From the NCBI GenBank assembly GCA_010093705.1, contig MU006090.1, forward strand, positions 2,166,308 through 2,230,307: DNA of 64,000 bases, written 5' to 3'. The first letter of the stretch is position 1. Each line of letters starts with the position of its first letter. Below the pieces are notes generated by a model. The model was not told where the DNA came from. It was given only the letters and a program-made list of their open reading frames with translations, and did no database searches. Position numbers and translations under genes: made by a program. The DNA is from Patellaria atrata CBS 101060. Lineage: Eukaryota > Ascomycota > Dothideomycetes > Patellariales > Patellariaceae. This document shows, piece after piece, positions 43,390 to 55,340 of this stretch.

Positions 43390-43950
43390 TCACACCCACC
43401 GTCTCGCAAAACACTCCTCACACGTGCCCACGGGGCCCCTCCTTTCCCTTCCCACCAGTTTTGCCCTCTCTGTCCTCGTCAAAGTTTCCATAAATCTATT
43501 TATAGTAACCTCTTCTCCTACTGGGATATCGCGCAATGCACGCATCTCCATCACTTTTGACCCGCTATGGAACTTCCAACCAGCATCGGGACGACAGTGG
43601 TGCTGCAGGAGTGCAGCATTAGGGGACAAGAATAACAGATTGCTTCGAGGTGCCCGAATAGCGTGTGTGTAGAATTTGGCTATCAGGCCCCCGTCACTGT
43701 GAACGTTGAAGAGAGGAGGGGAGCGGGCGTGGGATAGGGTGATGGGGAGCCTTTTCAGTAGGAACCTTTGGGTGGGTGGAATAAGTCTGTATTGGTAGGA
43801 AAATTGTTTGTTTATGTCGGGTAGGGTGAGGATATTGATGTGAGCGGGACAGGATAGGGAAGCTGGATCTCTAAGGAGGCGAGTTCCTAGAGGAATGGGG
43901 TCTCTGTGCTATATATGCGAGACCTCTTGGTTTTGTTGGAGGATTAGAGA
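43390..43950 (-). pseudogene. SET-domain protein, 5'-broken
   Basis: The frame encodes the C-terminal part of a SET fold: HARSPPLFNVHSDGGLIAKF, HAIRAPRSNLLFLSPNAALL, QHHCRPDAGW (a variant of NHSCxPN in which the motif reads QHHCRPD) and RALRDIPVGEEVTINR (usually EEITxxY). At the N-terminal side the expected PRGLAYIAQRP...IPLGTRLL motif is split between two frames at a four-G run near 43897-43900, so one base is added or lost. No start codon is found upstream. The post-SET end (GTCEECFARRWV) is shorter than usual. It is either a decaying gene or carries a sequencing error at the homopolymer; the changed NHS motif favours decay. Confidence 0.6.
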
Positions 43951-44285
43951 CCGACACATGCTATTGCTCAAACCTTGATGGATATCGGGTAACGGAAGCT
44001 AATTGGTGAAATATATGCTTGATAGGGAGTGTTATATATGAGATAAATTGCAATGACTCTGGTGAAGTGGAAAAGATGCAGCACATTGGATATTAGTATG
44101 AAGTCCATATGTAAATATAACTTGTACTTGTAAAATACTTCGGATATAGTTCTTTGTGTTTGGGCCTATCAGCTGTTTTCGGGTACTGAGATTTACGGTA
44201 CAAAGAGAAAACATAGACCCATTGCTTCGATTCTGCACAGTGTAACTTCAATCGACATGAGAATCAGTCTTATTTTGACGGCTTG

Positions 44286-45982
44286 TCACGATAATACAAG
44301 CTGCAGAAGATGCATACAGCATCTTAGTTTGTCAGCACGGCAAGGATCGTACTAGAAGAGTGTACTTACGGCAGCAAGAAAGAATGGTGTCGCTAGCCAT
44401 CGATCAGTGCGGTCCGCGACAGCGGCAAATATATTTTGCATCATAGTATCACCGACACCATGACCAATATTTTCAAGGACAGATATCCCTGCGTAAAACT
44501 CCGCCCGTGACGCTTCACTTATCCAGTATGAGGCCAAAGATAGGGATGTGACCCGACTTCCAAATCCAGAAGTATATATTAAGACAGCTTCGCAATGTTA
44601 GCACGCGATTGATACCGTAGGGTAGCTATTGGATATTGCATCCTGGAAACTTACCAATCGGAATAAATTGCCATCCAGGGGATATACCAAGCGCAAAAGC
44701 TCCTGAAGAAAGGAGACATAAGAATATCTCGGCAGTAAGACGATCAAAAACTTTTGCAGGGATATTGTATCGTTTCTTGATCCATGGAACAGCGTTTGGC
44801 AAAATTAGAGAGAAAAGTAGGATGTTGACAATCGCTGCTTCGCTGAAGAATAACGCTGTTCGTGAGAACTTCCAGTCAAAGCGGATATAACAGTACTGCA
44901 TAAGAATGTTGAGCATAGTGTAACGGAGAGCACATACGAGAAAAGCGGGGATAATAGCTAAAAGACTAGAATTAGAAAGCACGTTTAGAAGACGCGTCTC
45001 TTTCTTGGATGATATGGAATCTGTAACCGCTATGCCAACAGGGCTACCCATATCCATTGAGGTCGGAGGGTCCTCCACATGGCCTCTTCCAGACAGGTTT
45101 GAGACGGATTCTGAGAGTAGAGCATTGCTCTCTTCCATTAATTGACTCTGAATGTCTTGGCTTGGAATTCTTTTTGCGATAACATGTGAATCCGTAGGCA
45201 TCAACGTGAGCACAAGCAGACATAGAAGTAGAGCAATAACTGCTGATGCGTAAGGAATCCATGGAGATATATCAGTTGTGAGAGACGCAATGAATGAAGA
45301 AATTAGTTCTCCAACATAGAATGCAGAAAACACCAGATAGAAGACATTGCTCCTATTTTCCCCGGATCAGTTACTCGATACGATCCTGGTAGCTAGTGCA
45401 GTCTTACCTATGTTCCTCCACGACTGACTGCGAAGCAATAGCCCACATCAATGAAGTGGCTGGATATAAACCGCCACCAAAAAGGAGGCAAATTGATGAT
45501 AACCATACATATCTGGTAGGAATATGGAACGGAAATGCGCAGACAACCGCAACAACAGTGAAGGATGCAATAACCCCAGAGATGCTTATGGTCATGGCTA
45601 GTTTACGCCCATATCTATCCCCATATCTACCTATTATGATCCCAATGAGGAGTACTGGAAGTGTATCAAAAAATGATTTCCAGCCCTTGACCACTGCGAG
45701 CTCTTTTTGAATAGTAGAGATCTTGCACAAATCGTGCTCTATCCTTGTGCCATGAATGGCTGATGGATCATGTTTAAGGTAGTACTGTAGACATATGCTT
45801 CTTTCATAAAGAACGAGTAATGGAGCTATCGGGATGTTTTCCACAACGCCTAGAAGAAAATGTAAGGCTACGCAACAATATGCGGTGGATGATAACATGT
45901 AGTGTCCATTTTCAGACATATGTAAATATCTAACTGGTATGAATACCGTCGTTTCCTTTAAGGGGCTGACTGTCAATGACAC
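44286..45982 (-). CDS. MFS transporter
   Basis: Proton-coupled or facilitative transporter of unknown substrate. Four exons, 45408-45982, 44655-45352, 44370-44587 and 44286-44300, sum to 1506 nt (501 aa); phases agree. MFS motif A is visible as GRYGDRYGRKLAM. Twelve hydrophobic segments can be seen, with a long central loop (ISPWIP... to SKKETRLLN) holding many Ser/Asp. The C-terminal DRWLATPFFLAA is shared by fungal MFS proteins of this branch. The last exon is only five codons and is my best guess. It is divergent from the VPS9 gene with 547 bp between starts. Confidence 0.82.
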
Positions 45983-46529
45983 ACTATGATAGGGGAGAGT
46001 AGCAGTATTGACACTGTGTACAGTACACGTACCCCGTACTGTTTATTTCTATGACACGAGGATTTGGCGTGCCCACTATATCAGAATATAGTTGATGTTC
46101 ACTATTATACCGTAGAGAACCGGTGCATGAATGTCATTGATGCCAAGACGATCTCGCAGCACGGGCGGCATTCACCGCATCATAAGCTTCCCGAGTACTC
46201 ATCAGTAGGCGAAAGATTGAGACATCGTCACCGGTTCATCTTGAATACCTTTGCGTTCTTTGTATATTGTCTGAGCTCTATGTGCACCTGAACCAAACCT
46301 CTCACTCGATGCACGTTGTACGTATCTAGTCAGGGCCCGAATACATGTCTATACCCTTATCATAGCTGTTGCAGCTCACTTCGGACTTACACTAAGGGGC
46401 AAAATCATTAATAGGGAGCAAACGCTTCTGGGTATCAGTGCTTCCCGTCCAGTTTGACCGTTCCTTTTGGCGAGCATCGATGCGGCAGAGGAATAGTTCC
46501 AAAAGGCGCGAACCGTCGATGTCGTATGA
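45983..46529. other. Divergent promoter region, 0.55 kb
   Basis: Between the MFS and VPS9-ankyrin genes. GTACAGTACACGTACC at 46019-46034 is another GTACAGTAC-type palindrome. No gene is seen. Confidence 0.5.
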
Positions 46530-49500
46530 ATGCACCCTCTAAATCCATTCTTGCGGGCCTTCTTCAGAAGCACACTTCCGTCCCAGTGCTCGCCCGCAGC
46601 TCATCACGTATGCATCCTGAAGCTTATTGCTTTCCTGGTGACCTGTTAACGTAATATCCAGATCATCCTCGTCCCCACTACAGACGTCCTCTTAGCCTCT
46701 CGAGACCGTGAAACTAACACATCCTATTACGACCTTTCGACCTCTGAAGAGTTCCTGGCAAGTCATGTTCTGCGTGCACCCGGAGGACTTGCGCCGCAGA
46801 GCCATAACAAAGATGGATCGAACTTTCGGGATAATAGAGGGAAGGCAAAACAATATTCCACACTGAACGGGCGAACCGTCATTGTCAAAGATGCCTTCGT
46901 GTATAGCAACAAGGGTATGGAGAATTCCTTTACATTCTTGATTATCATCTAATCTACGTGATAGGGTTCAAATCCTTGAATCAAGCTCAGCTGCTACACG
47001 ATGTTATCTACTATCCAGATACCATCGATGCCCAGCAATGGCTAGTATACTACATTTCACGGCCACTCATCGGCACTTACGACCCGGTAATAATTACTCC
47101 GGCTTCGATAACGACGGACAGAACCTTGGAAAGAAGTGGACTTAAGTCTGAGCCGCGTAACCCGGGACCATCTGCCTCATACTCTCCGCGGAAGAAAGAG
47201 GTGAGGTCATTTAGTGACCTCCTGAACCATTTTCCTATGATCGCAAGACAGATGCACCCTGGCCTTGACCGACTGTTTAAGGAATTTAACAAAGAGCTTG
47301 AGAAGTCTATCCCGTTCTCCCAAGAGCGTTCCAGCACGCCCAAGCTCGCCCGACACAATTCAATCTCATCGGCGCACAGTCTTCCATTCTCTGTACACAG
47401 TAGCATATCAGGGACATCATCGCATCATCCAACCTCGCTCATTATCGATGACGAGGAGGATATGATGCGAAAATCGCTTGAAACAGCTGTTACTGCCGCT
47501 ATTGACTTATTCCAAATGGTAGATAAGCAGCAATTGTCCCTGCTAGGTGCGACTACTGATCTTACCGGGCCAATAGTAGAACGTATGATTGAACGGTATA
47601 TAGTTGAACAGGTTCACTCAACACTTCTATTTCCACGAATCTGCTCCATTAGAAGATTTGATGATTTAGATTTAGAGGCACGCATAAGGCAGATGTCTGA
47701 TATTGACATCTCACAGGTCGGCATCACGATCGGGAATGGCCAAAGAGGGAAAAAGGAGTTAGCCATAAGACTTTCCAGGGGTGTTGATGTCTTTAAAAAG
47801 ATGGCCGTTGCAGGAAGCCCACAAGAGATGGTAGAGATTTTACTTGAAACTCAGAAGCTTATAACTGCAGCTGAGCCAGTTGTTGACGCGAGCACCAACC
47901 GATCAGTCAATGGAAATACCCCTTCGACCTCAGAGAAGCAAGAACCAATGTTGACAATCAACGCGGATACCCTCGTGTCCTTACTGCTGGTTGTTGTTAT
48001 ACGAAGTCCGGTGAAGTATCTGCAAGCCCGACTTTCATACATGCGGCATTTCATCTTCATTGATGATGTTGAAAGCGGAGAAATGGGCTATGCGTTGAGT
48101 ACTTTCGAAGCAGTCCTCTCTTATTTGTCACGGGACTCAGGACGACTAAGGAGATCGAGTCGAAGAAACAAGCGTCTGTGGCAAGCTGTACGGAAGGGCG
48201 ATGTACCTGGAATACGTAGTATGCTTGATCTAGATTATCCAAACTTTAGCGAGGATGCGGACGTTGACCATTTCGAGCTCAACGAAACCGAGGATATCAT
48301 GTCCTTTACGACTGATCCTCACAGCTTCCGATCTGATGATACCACCTTGAATGGAGCGTTCGGTAATGGATATGAGCACCGACCTAGCCCCCTAGCACAT
48401 GTCTTTCCATTCCAACGATGTCCGACGCCTCCTGTCTCACTGTCACGGCCGAAGGTGAAAAAGAGAGTGTCAATGGACACAGGGAGTATATCAAGCTCAT
48501 CTATGATATCCTTCAGATCTCGGACGAATACGATTGAATCTAACGTTAGCGGCATGGAGACAGACACCTCTGTAGAGACCTTGACCCAAACCCAAGGCTT
48601 GAATGGCGAGTCTCTCCTGATGATGGCCGTTGAAAGTGGCCAGGATAATGCTCTTTCCTTTCTATTAAGTCTAGACCAATATTTCTCTCCAAACTTTGTT
48701 CCCGATGACTGTAATAATGAAGGTTCAACACTGTTTAGTACAGCGGTTCAACTTGGGCATCGAAAGGTAGTAGAGATTTTGTTAGACTACATTATCGATC
48801 ATCTGGATTCTCCAGACGCCCTTCGAAATTACTTTGCGATACGGGATTCTCGGGGACGGTGCGTTGCTCATTACCTCTTTAATCAACCTCATCTTATAGG
48901 GAAGATTGGTCACCTGCTTCCCTGGCGATTGCGAGACAAAAACGGACAAACACCCCTTTTCGCGCTCATCCGATCCTACGACCATGATGAATATAAGGCA
49001 ATGGTTGAAAGCGCACTATCCGCTGCCCTCGATACGCAAGGCGATGATAGCGCTCTCCACTTAGACGATCACGTTGACGGCAAGCGAAATACCTTATTAC
49101 ATGCGGTCAACGACCCTCAGATTGCATTAAGGCTCTTATACCACTGTGACTCAGACCCCAACGCGGCAAATGACCGTCAGTTTACGCCTCTCATGGTTGC
49201 AAGCAAATACGGAAGAACAGATATCGTCCGTGTCCTGTTTGGAGATGCCCGGGTTGATCTTTTGGCAAGGGACCTTAGAGGTTTAACCGCCGTTGAACTG
49301 GCCAAAGACGATGAGGTTCGCAATCGGATAGATGATCTAGTACTTTTATCCTCCTCATCTGGCCCTGACGGGCGGACAACCACTGTCGTACGATCTTTCT
49401 TTGTGGAAGACGGGTCAGTTAGGCTTGTGATCAAATCCGGTGCCCCAAATACAAACTCCACAATTACGGTTACGACTTGTCGGCGTTCGTTTACGGACTT

Positions 49501-50497
49501 TGAGAATCTTGCACGGTGGCTTGCCCTGGAACATCCAGCGTCATGGCTACCTCCTGTAGCAGATTTCCTTTCTCCATTCTTGATCCCATCCAAACCTTCA
49601 CGATCTGTGCTTCGCGACATGCAGCTTCGTCTTGATAGCTTTCTTAAAATTCTCCTGTCTCATCCAACCTTTGCAACCCATGAGATGGTCTGGGAATTCT
49701 TTCTTGTTCCAGATATAGATCCCACCATGCTTGCTGAACGGAGCAAGATGAAAGCAGAGGCCCGTGCCGACCGCGTAAAAGACGAATATACGCCAGTATC
49801 AGATGTACGAGACGTTGAGTTGTTTGTCGCACATGCTAAGGAGTCTATGCGAGGAGTACATCAAGCTACAAAGGGAATCCTACGTCGGACGAATAAAGTC
49901 CGTGTTGCAGCCAGTGATCTGGGTGACGCCGCGCTCATGGCATGCAATGCGCTGTCTACTCTCAATTTCATACCAAGAACTTACATCACAGCCCTAGATC
50001 GCCATGCTAAGATTATCATGCCAAGCGAATCGTCCCCGATTGTGGACTTCTACTATAATATACATGCAATTAGTACCTGTAGTTCAGCACTCCTAGCGGC
50101 ACTAAACCGCCCGTCCGCTCTAATCGGCTCCATGTCTTCCTCGCAAAAAGCAATCGATCGCCAAATGCTTTCTGTGCGGCGCAATGATAGATGGCCTTTA
50201 GGACTCATGGACGAGACGCGACACAGAATGCAGCGTGAGGCAGCTGAAAAGGTCCACAAAGCTGCCACCGAATTGGATAACTTGGGTAAAGAACTCAGAT
50301 ATACGCAACAAGTTGTTGCAGGTGAGCTTGCTAGTTGGCAAGATAGGAGAATAGAGATGGGCCGTAAAGCGGTTAGGGAGTTCGCGAAGCGCATGGTTGT
50401 TGTGGAAAAAGCGAAGCTGGAAAGTTTGAGGCGGACGTTAAGGGGCCTACATAATGGGGAGGACAATGGAGACGTCTATAAGAGCACGATCAAGTGA
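46530..50497 (+). CDS. VPS9-domain, ankyrin-repeat and PX-domain protein (Rab5-type GEF)
   Basis: Predicted guanine-nucleotide exchange factor for endosomal Rab5-like GTPases. Three exons, 46530-46607, 46662-46914 and 46965-50497, give 3864 nt (1287 aa). Exon 1 is MHPLNPFLRAFFRSTLPSQC and joins to IILVPTTDVLLASRDRETN, a conserved start in this family. The VPS9 domain lies at about residues 330-490 (core DTLVSLLLVVVIRSPVKYLQ, ARLSYMRHFIF). Ankyrin repeats follow at about 660-900 (GESLLMMAVESGQDNALSFL, GSTLFSTAVQLGHRKVVEIL, FTPLMVASKYGRTDIVRVL). A PX-like domain at about 910-1030 (FTDFENLARWLALEHPASWL) should bind phosphoinositides, and a long helical C-terminus follows. Domain order matches fungal VPS9-ankyrin proteins related to animal VARP. 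Start and introns rest on family resemblance. Confidence 0.92.
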
Positions 50498-50827
50498 TAA
50501 TGAAGGGACAAAGTAGGTATAATGGTAATTGAAGAAGCGCCCGTGCGGACATGCAAGACATTGCATTATGGGTGTAGAGTATAGCTGGCGTTGGGTGGGC
50601 CTTAGTGAACACCCAAGGGTATAGGTTGACATATCCTTTGATTTACTTCGAGTAGAACGCTTGCTGTTGTATGAATATTAAGTTATCTTTCTATAGGTAG
50701 CATCCAAAGTTCCCTCAAGTGTAGACAATTGTCGGTAAGACTAAAAAGAAATATCACCAATCTCCAGCGGGCATTCAGCCTAATTCAATCTATGTTCTAC
50801 ATTCTATACTCTACATTCTTGAGAGCC
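50498..50827. other. Intergenic, 0.33 kb
   Basis: Between the VPS9-ankyrin gene and the tRNA terminator. Nothing is recognised. Confidence 0.5.
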
Positions 50828-50850
50828 AAAAAAAGACCCAAGAAACAAAA
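50828..50850 (-). terminator. Pol III terminator of the tRNA-Trp gene
   Basis: Read on the minus strand, a T4 run (50850-50847) begins 6 nt after the tRNA 3' end and a T7 run (50834-50828) follows. Both are the expected RNA polymerase III stop. Confidence 0.8.
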
Positions 50851-50891
50851 TTAATTGAGGATGATGTGATTTGAACACATAGCCTTCAGGA

Positions 50892-50903
50892 AATCCCATA
50901 TTA
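50892..50903 (-). other. Canonical 12-nt tRNA intron
   Basis: TAATATGGGATT directly 3' of the G at position 37. Its TGG can pair with the CCA anticodon as in standard pre-tRNA introns cut by the tRNA-splicing endonuclease. The exact end could shift by one T. Confidence 0.8.
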
Positions 50904-50917
50904 CTGGAATCTGACGC

Positions 50918-50970
50918 CTATCACCTTAGTTAGTTACGACCTGTTGCAAGAAAGAATGAATTAAACATAC
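50918..50970 (-). other. 53-nt spliceosomal-type intron inside the tRNA D-arm (candidate)
   Basis: The insertion begins GTATGT, has ACTAACTAAG 12-21 nt before its end, and ends GATAG. These are consensus fungal U2-type 5' splice site, branch point and 3' splice site, at a usual fungal intron length. Removing it exactly between TGGTAGC and GCGTCAGA rebuilds the D-stem GCGC/GCGC and the normal tRNA-Trp sequence. No canonical tRNA intron is known to occupy this position in nuclear genes of fungi, as far as I know. Confidence 0.7.
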
Positions 50971-50992
50971 GCTACCATTGCGCCACACCCCC

Positions 50993-51694
50993 AAGACGAT
51001 AATTCTTTGAGCGGGGTAAATAATATATTTAAAATTTATTTTGGCTGAAACCGGATATCAAAGCAATCCTAAACTGCTCTACTTCGAGTAGGATCCCGGT
51101 TATCAGGGCGATTATATAATAAGGAAGACCTCACCTTAGCACCACCAGGTAGGATTTTACTGATTTGTAATAAATTCTACACTTCTACAGGGCATTCATC
51201 AAAACTCCCTCTGTCTGATTACGCAAACATTCCCTTACAATAGGTCTAACATTGAATACGGGCTCCTAGTCCTAAAGGTTCCTACTGATTACCCGCTTTC
51301 AGAATGTCTTTTTACAAGAAGGAAATTGTTCTCGATAATAATCACAATGCAGTGTGGATGATGCTCAGCCCCCAACACACCTACGGCTAGATCATGCAGC
51401 TTCCTCTGTTCAAAGAGGGATTTCTAGAGCTGATTCGTTGCTCCTCGAAGCAGGAGTATCGCTCAGGGGTTTGTCAGGTTGGAGATCTGTGCTGCTGCGC
51501 CGATGGATCAAGCAGAGGCTCCGTAGCCAATTTTCCTTTAACCGCGATACTTGACTTCAAAGGTAGCATAGAAGAAAAATATATTTGAAGAGGTTCAGGG
51601 AAGCTGTTTATATGGTAACAACTTGAGGTAATTCTATGACTTCGAAATCTCCTAGTCCTATCGTTAATATAGTGACGCAGGGCTTCTCTACATC
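50993..51694. other. Intergenic, 0.7 kb
   Basis: Upstream flank of the tRNA and of the following decayed gene. No further gene is recognised; small open frames at 51354-51588 have no motif. Confidence 0.5.
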
Positions 51695-54600
51695 ATGTCC
51701 GGATTCTTCCTTCAGAAAACGACACCGGCCGCAATTCACGCCGTAGCAGAGTCAAACTTCTCTTTAAACCACATGAACTTTGACTTCTCGTTGATCAAAA
51801 TGAATTATCCCGTAGAGCTTCAACCATTGGAAAACCTCCTCTCCAGCCAACGTCGCGCCTCAGCAGAGAACGGATATTTCCATATTCTGGCTCGAAGGCT
51901 AGGAGCTTTAATTGATGATGTTCTTCCCGAAGTGCCGGTTCTGCTCAAGGCTTACGGTACCCGGGCGAGCGAAATAGCGCAGAACGCATCGGTTGCCCAA
52001 GGGAAGTCAAAAAGCATTGTAGAGGGCCTTTTCGCGACTCAGATAGGCGTCGACAGTACTACGATAGGGGTTACAGCGACTAGCGGGATGTCTGCTCTTC
52101 GGATGCATCTTCTAGCATGTTTACTAGCCAGGGTTTGGTCTCCTCAAAAAGCAACTGCTATATGCTTGAGCTTGTTCAGTATCGTCAGAAGACAATCATA
52201 CAGTCCGCTGAAGATGAAGGGATGATAAATAATTCTATGGCATACGCGGCCGCTTCACAGATTATCGATATAGCGGTCCTTGCTGAGTGAGATGCGAGCG
52301 CAAGAGCATGGCTTGAGATTGCTGATCGAGCAAAAAGAAAACAGCAAATTCAGGCAAAACTGGTCGTTGACAATTTATCTGCTTGGTAAAACAGATTGCG
52401 GAGCATGAGATTCCATCGACATCTAAAGAGCAGTTCAAAGACGACCTATATCGTAACATCATCTCAAACTTCATCTTAGCCCTTTCAACAATGGAGAAGC
52501 TTGTGAAGGGTCAACCGCAAAGAATTCAGACAGGAGGTGTTCTCCTGGCTTTTCTTTCCTGGCACATCTATCCCGATCTTGTGGTATTAGGCATGAAGAC
52601 CACCGATATTGTTCAAGCGGATTCGCTTGTCAATTCGGGGGGTGTTATCACAATCGCAATCGCTGGGCATGACCCAAATCCAAGAGGAGATTCTAATGAA
52701 TTGCCTTGGGCGTACTGCTCGCTATCACTTTCAAGCATCAGATACTATGGTCTCTACGCCGGGATGAGAACGAGTACATTCGACTCCACACGACTCTCAA
52801 TTACTCAACTACAACTAGTCGCTTTTGGAAGTTTTATGAAACCGGCTTGCGTGACTGATCTTATCTTGTATGCCAAGATTATCAGGAGAATTTATACCGT
52901 ACTTTACAGTGAGCTTCTATTGGAGGCAAAAGGTATAAAAGCTAAGAACATGTGTACCATCAAAGACCTGGACGGCCGCCTTGATACTGTCATATTGGCT
53001 GCAGAGGATACATATCATGAACCGCATAACTGTCTATCTAGGGCGAAAATCGATGTTCTAAGGTTACTCCATGGGTTTCGACAAGGGTTGAACTTTCTTC
53101 TTTCGGATGATGCTCATGAACTAGCTGAAGCAATGAAATTAGTGAATTACGGGGTTCGTCATGCTTATGGATGGTTGGGAAATGATGAGGGGAGATCCAT
53201 AACTGATGTATTGGGCCTCTCCGATATTAGTAAAGTTTTGCCAGCGGTCAAAACACCTAAGTCCAGGGTAGAAATACTGCGATCTCTCTATCACCGATAC
53301 GAGGGGACTCTGATATAGCTGTTATTCGTTACCGTCCGAACGAAGGGGGTGGGGGTTATACGAGCGCCAACTCAACCACCGACACAGTCACGGACGGATG
53401 ATATGAGTTCTTCAAGGGCATCAAGAGAAAGAGAAGCAGCGATGCTGACGAAATCCATCCCGACGAAACTCCCAACAAACGAGCTTGCCTGGAGGAAGTT
53501 ACTAGCATTGAGCCCCCGTGGAACTAAGATTGGGTTTTCATGCAAACTCAACAGCCCACGTTTTCACATAGTCCCAACAGACCTATGAATGAAGCAGAGC
53601 TCTTCGAGACCCTGATAGAGGAAGGTGGACATGGTTTTGAAGATAAAGAAATGGTATTCCATGACTTCTTTTATGGGAATCCGACTTTTGCGGCTGTTTA
53701 TCGCGTTAGAAATGGCAACAGTTATACTCTGGATCAGAAGCATAGCATGGACGAGGCTACTATCCTCCCATTAAATATGCTTGATCACCTTCTTGGATAC
53801 AGATATGTTGGATATGGAGACGCTTTCCATTACGATTATGAGCTTCATGCGTAAACAGGACCGCATCAAAACTTCTTTACGTTTATTCGGACGGATTTCC
53901 GCATATTACGAGGAGTACCTACCAGAAGCAACCGTCTCAATGCGTGCCATCACAAGGTCCATATATCAAAACGATTTTGCTAGTGGAGTGCTCAGCGGAC
54001 TAGAAGGCCCTACTGATCTAGAGCATATCCACACCAAAGAGAACCGGAGTGACCCAGAGGTCAGAATATTTTCGAGACCATTGACAAGCACCCAAGCATT
54101 CTTGTGTATTCTGTATTTTGAATCTGGAACAATTAGCGCGTTAGAGGAAAAACTAGAAAGGGTTATGTCTATTTCAAGCTAGAACTCGTTGTTTGTAGCG
54201 AAGAAGCTCCTGAGTGATCCATTTCCACAACAAAATATAAGTAACGATGCAGTCGAACATGTGGTAGGGAATGTGGGAAAGCAAGGTATAGCGCTACTGG
54301 CTCCCCCAGAAAAACCTGAAGTGCGGCAGCATGCGATTGGAGAATGGCATTACAGCACTCATACCAGATTCGATGGCTTAAAGGGGAGCGGGCTTTTTGA
54401 TGACACGTCATTACACCTTTCCTTTACAGGCTACGAGGTACCGTTGCAACTTGGGAGCAATAACATCCGCGGGAAAGAGGCGTACTTCCTGGAGACCAGG
54501 CTAGCGTTGAATGATAAACATCATTGGGTAGGTGACCTGGATATTCTCAAAGCCCTCGACGACATCAAGACCGTAAAAGGCTTAGGAGCAGTGTCAGGGT

Positions 54601-54842
54601 TGTGCGGTCACGATCCATCATATTCAATGGCAAATATCGAAGCAGCTGTGACCTCGATTGATTGCTGGGAGGAGCTTTTGGACGCACCGGACGGTGTAAT
54701 GGTCCTTCGCGCAGATTCGTCTTGGATGGCTCGTCTGGGAGCTGTGAGCATCGCGCATCAAAAACAATATATGTGCAAATACCTCCCAACTTGGGAAGAA
54801 ATTTGTTGGACATGCGTAATGGAAGCAGTGTCTTCGTACTGA
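51695..54842 (+). pseudogene. Decayed large fungal protein of unknown function
   Basis: Blocks of one long protein follow each other in changing frames. 51695-52225 starts MSGFFLQKTTPAAIHAVAE and includes ALRMHLLACLLARVWSPQKA. 52383-53318 is the longest intact block (311 codons), with MEKLVKGQPQRIQTGGVLLA, LSWHIYPDLVVLG and a C-terminal YGWLGNDEGR. 53540-54182 and 54189-54842 follow, the last with GLCGHDPSYSMANIEAAVTS and WMARLGAVSIAHQKQY. I recognise this as a family of roughly 1000-residue hypothetical proteins found in many Pezizomycotina, but no function is known to me. Several frame changes and a few stops separate the blocks, and only some could be introns, so I call it a pseudogene. 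It lacks signal peptide and membrane segments. Confidence 0.7.
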
Positions 54843-55340
54843 AACTCGGCCAAAGCACAGATGATGCCATTTCCACAGAAACGAGTGATGATAGTGTATT
54901 GAACCCGTTGTTCAGTATTCAGTTAGGATGTATACAATGTTATGTACAGTATAGCTCACCTCAGTGCCATACTCGGTTCCGTTAAGGTAACGGAGTTTCA
55001 ACTCAGTAAGGTAGTTCAGAAGTCGAGTTAGTTTTGATACCAGAATTGCTTTTTCATTCCAGTCCAAACCCCGTCCGCCGCGTCCCTCCAATCCTATCTA
55101 GTTCTGCTGTAGTTCTACAGTAAGCTGCAGTGGTGCCCCTCAATTCCAACTTCAGCTCCCCGCCAACCTCAAAAATCGCCTCAGCTGGTTCCAGGTAGAT
55201 AGTATTGCTACGGAAAACACCTACTTTAAACACATAGTAACTGTAGAACTACATAGTCTCGAAGCAACCCTCGTCCAAGCGTTCCTTACTTCTCCTTCTC
55301 ACTCACACTTTTGATTTTCGCCGACAAAACAACCTCTGCA
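54843..55340. other. Intergenic, 0.5 kb
   Basis: Promoter region of the PI-PLC-like gene; GTACAGTATAG near 54951. There is a CT-rich leader before the start codon. No other gene. Confidence 0.5.

Larger units (their letters stand above)
50856..50992 (-). tRNA. tRNA-Trp (anticodon CCA) with two insertions
   Basis: The minus strand reads a full tRNA. The acceptor stem GGGGGTG pairs with CATCCTC (two G-U pairs) and the discriminator is A. The D-arm is GCGC, loop AATGGTA, GCGC after removing a 53-nt insertion. The anticodon arm TCAGA / CCTGA has one A-C mismatch at the loop-closing pair, with loop TTCCAG and anticodon CCA at 50907-50905. The T-arm ATGTG TTCAAAT CACAT is perfect. A 12-nt intron sits after position 37, as in other fungal tRNA-Trp genes, and contains TGG that can pair with the anticodon. 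The mature length is 72 nt. Box A (TGGCGCAATGG) and box B (GTGTTCAAATC) are intact, and a Pol III terminator follows. The D-arm insertion is described separately. Confidence 0.88.

Noticed and set aside
50892-50970. Single long intron of the tRNA covering both insertions
   Set aside because: The anticodon-arm 5' half (TCAGATTCCAG) lies between the two insertions and is needed for the mature tRNA.
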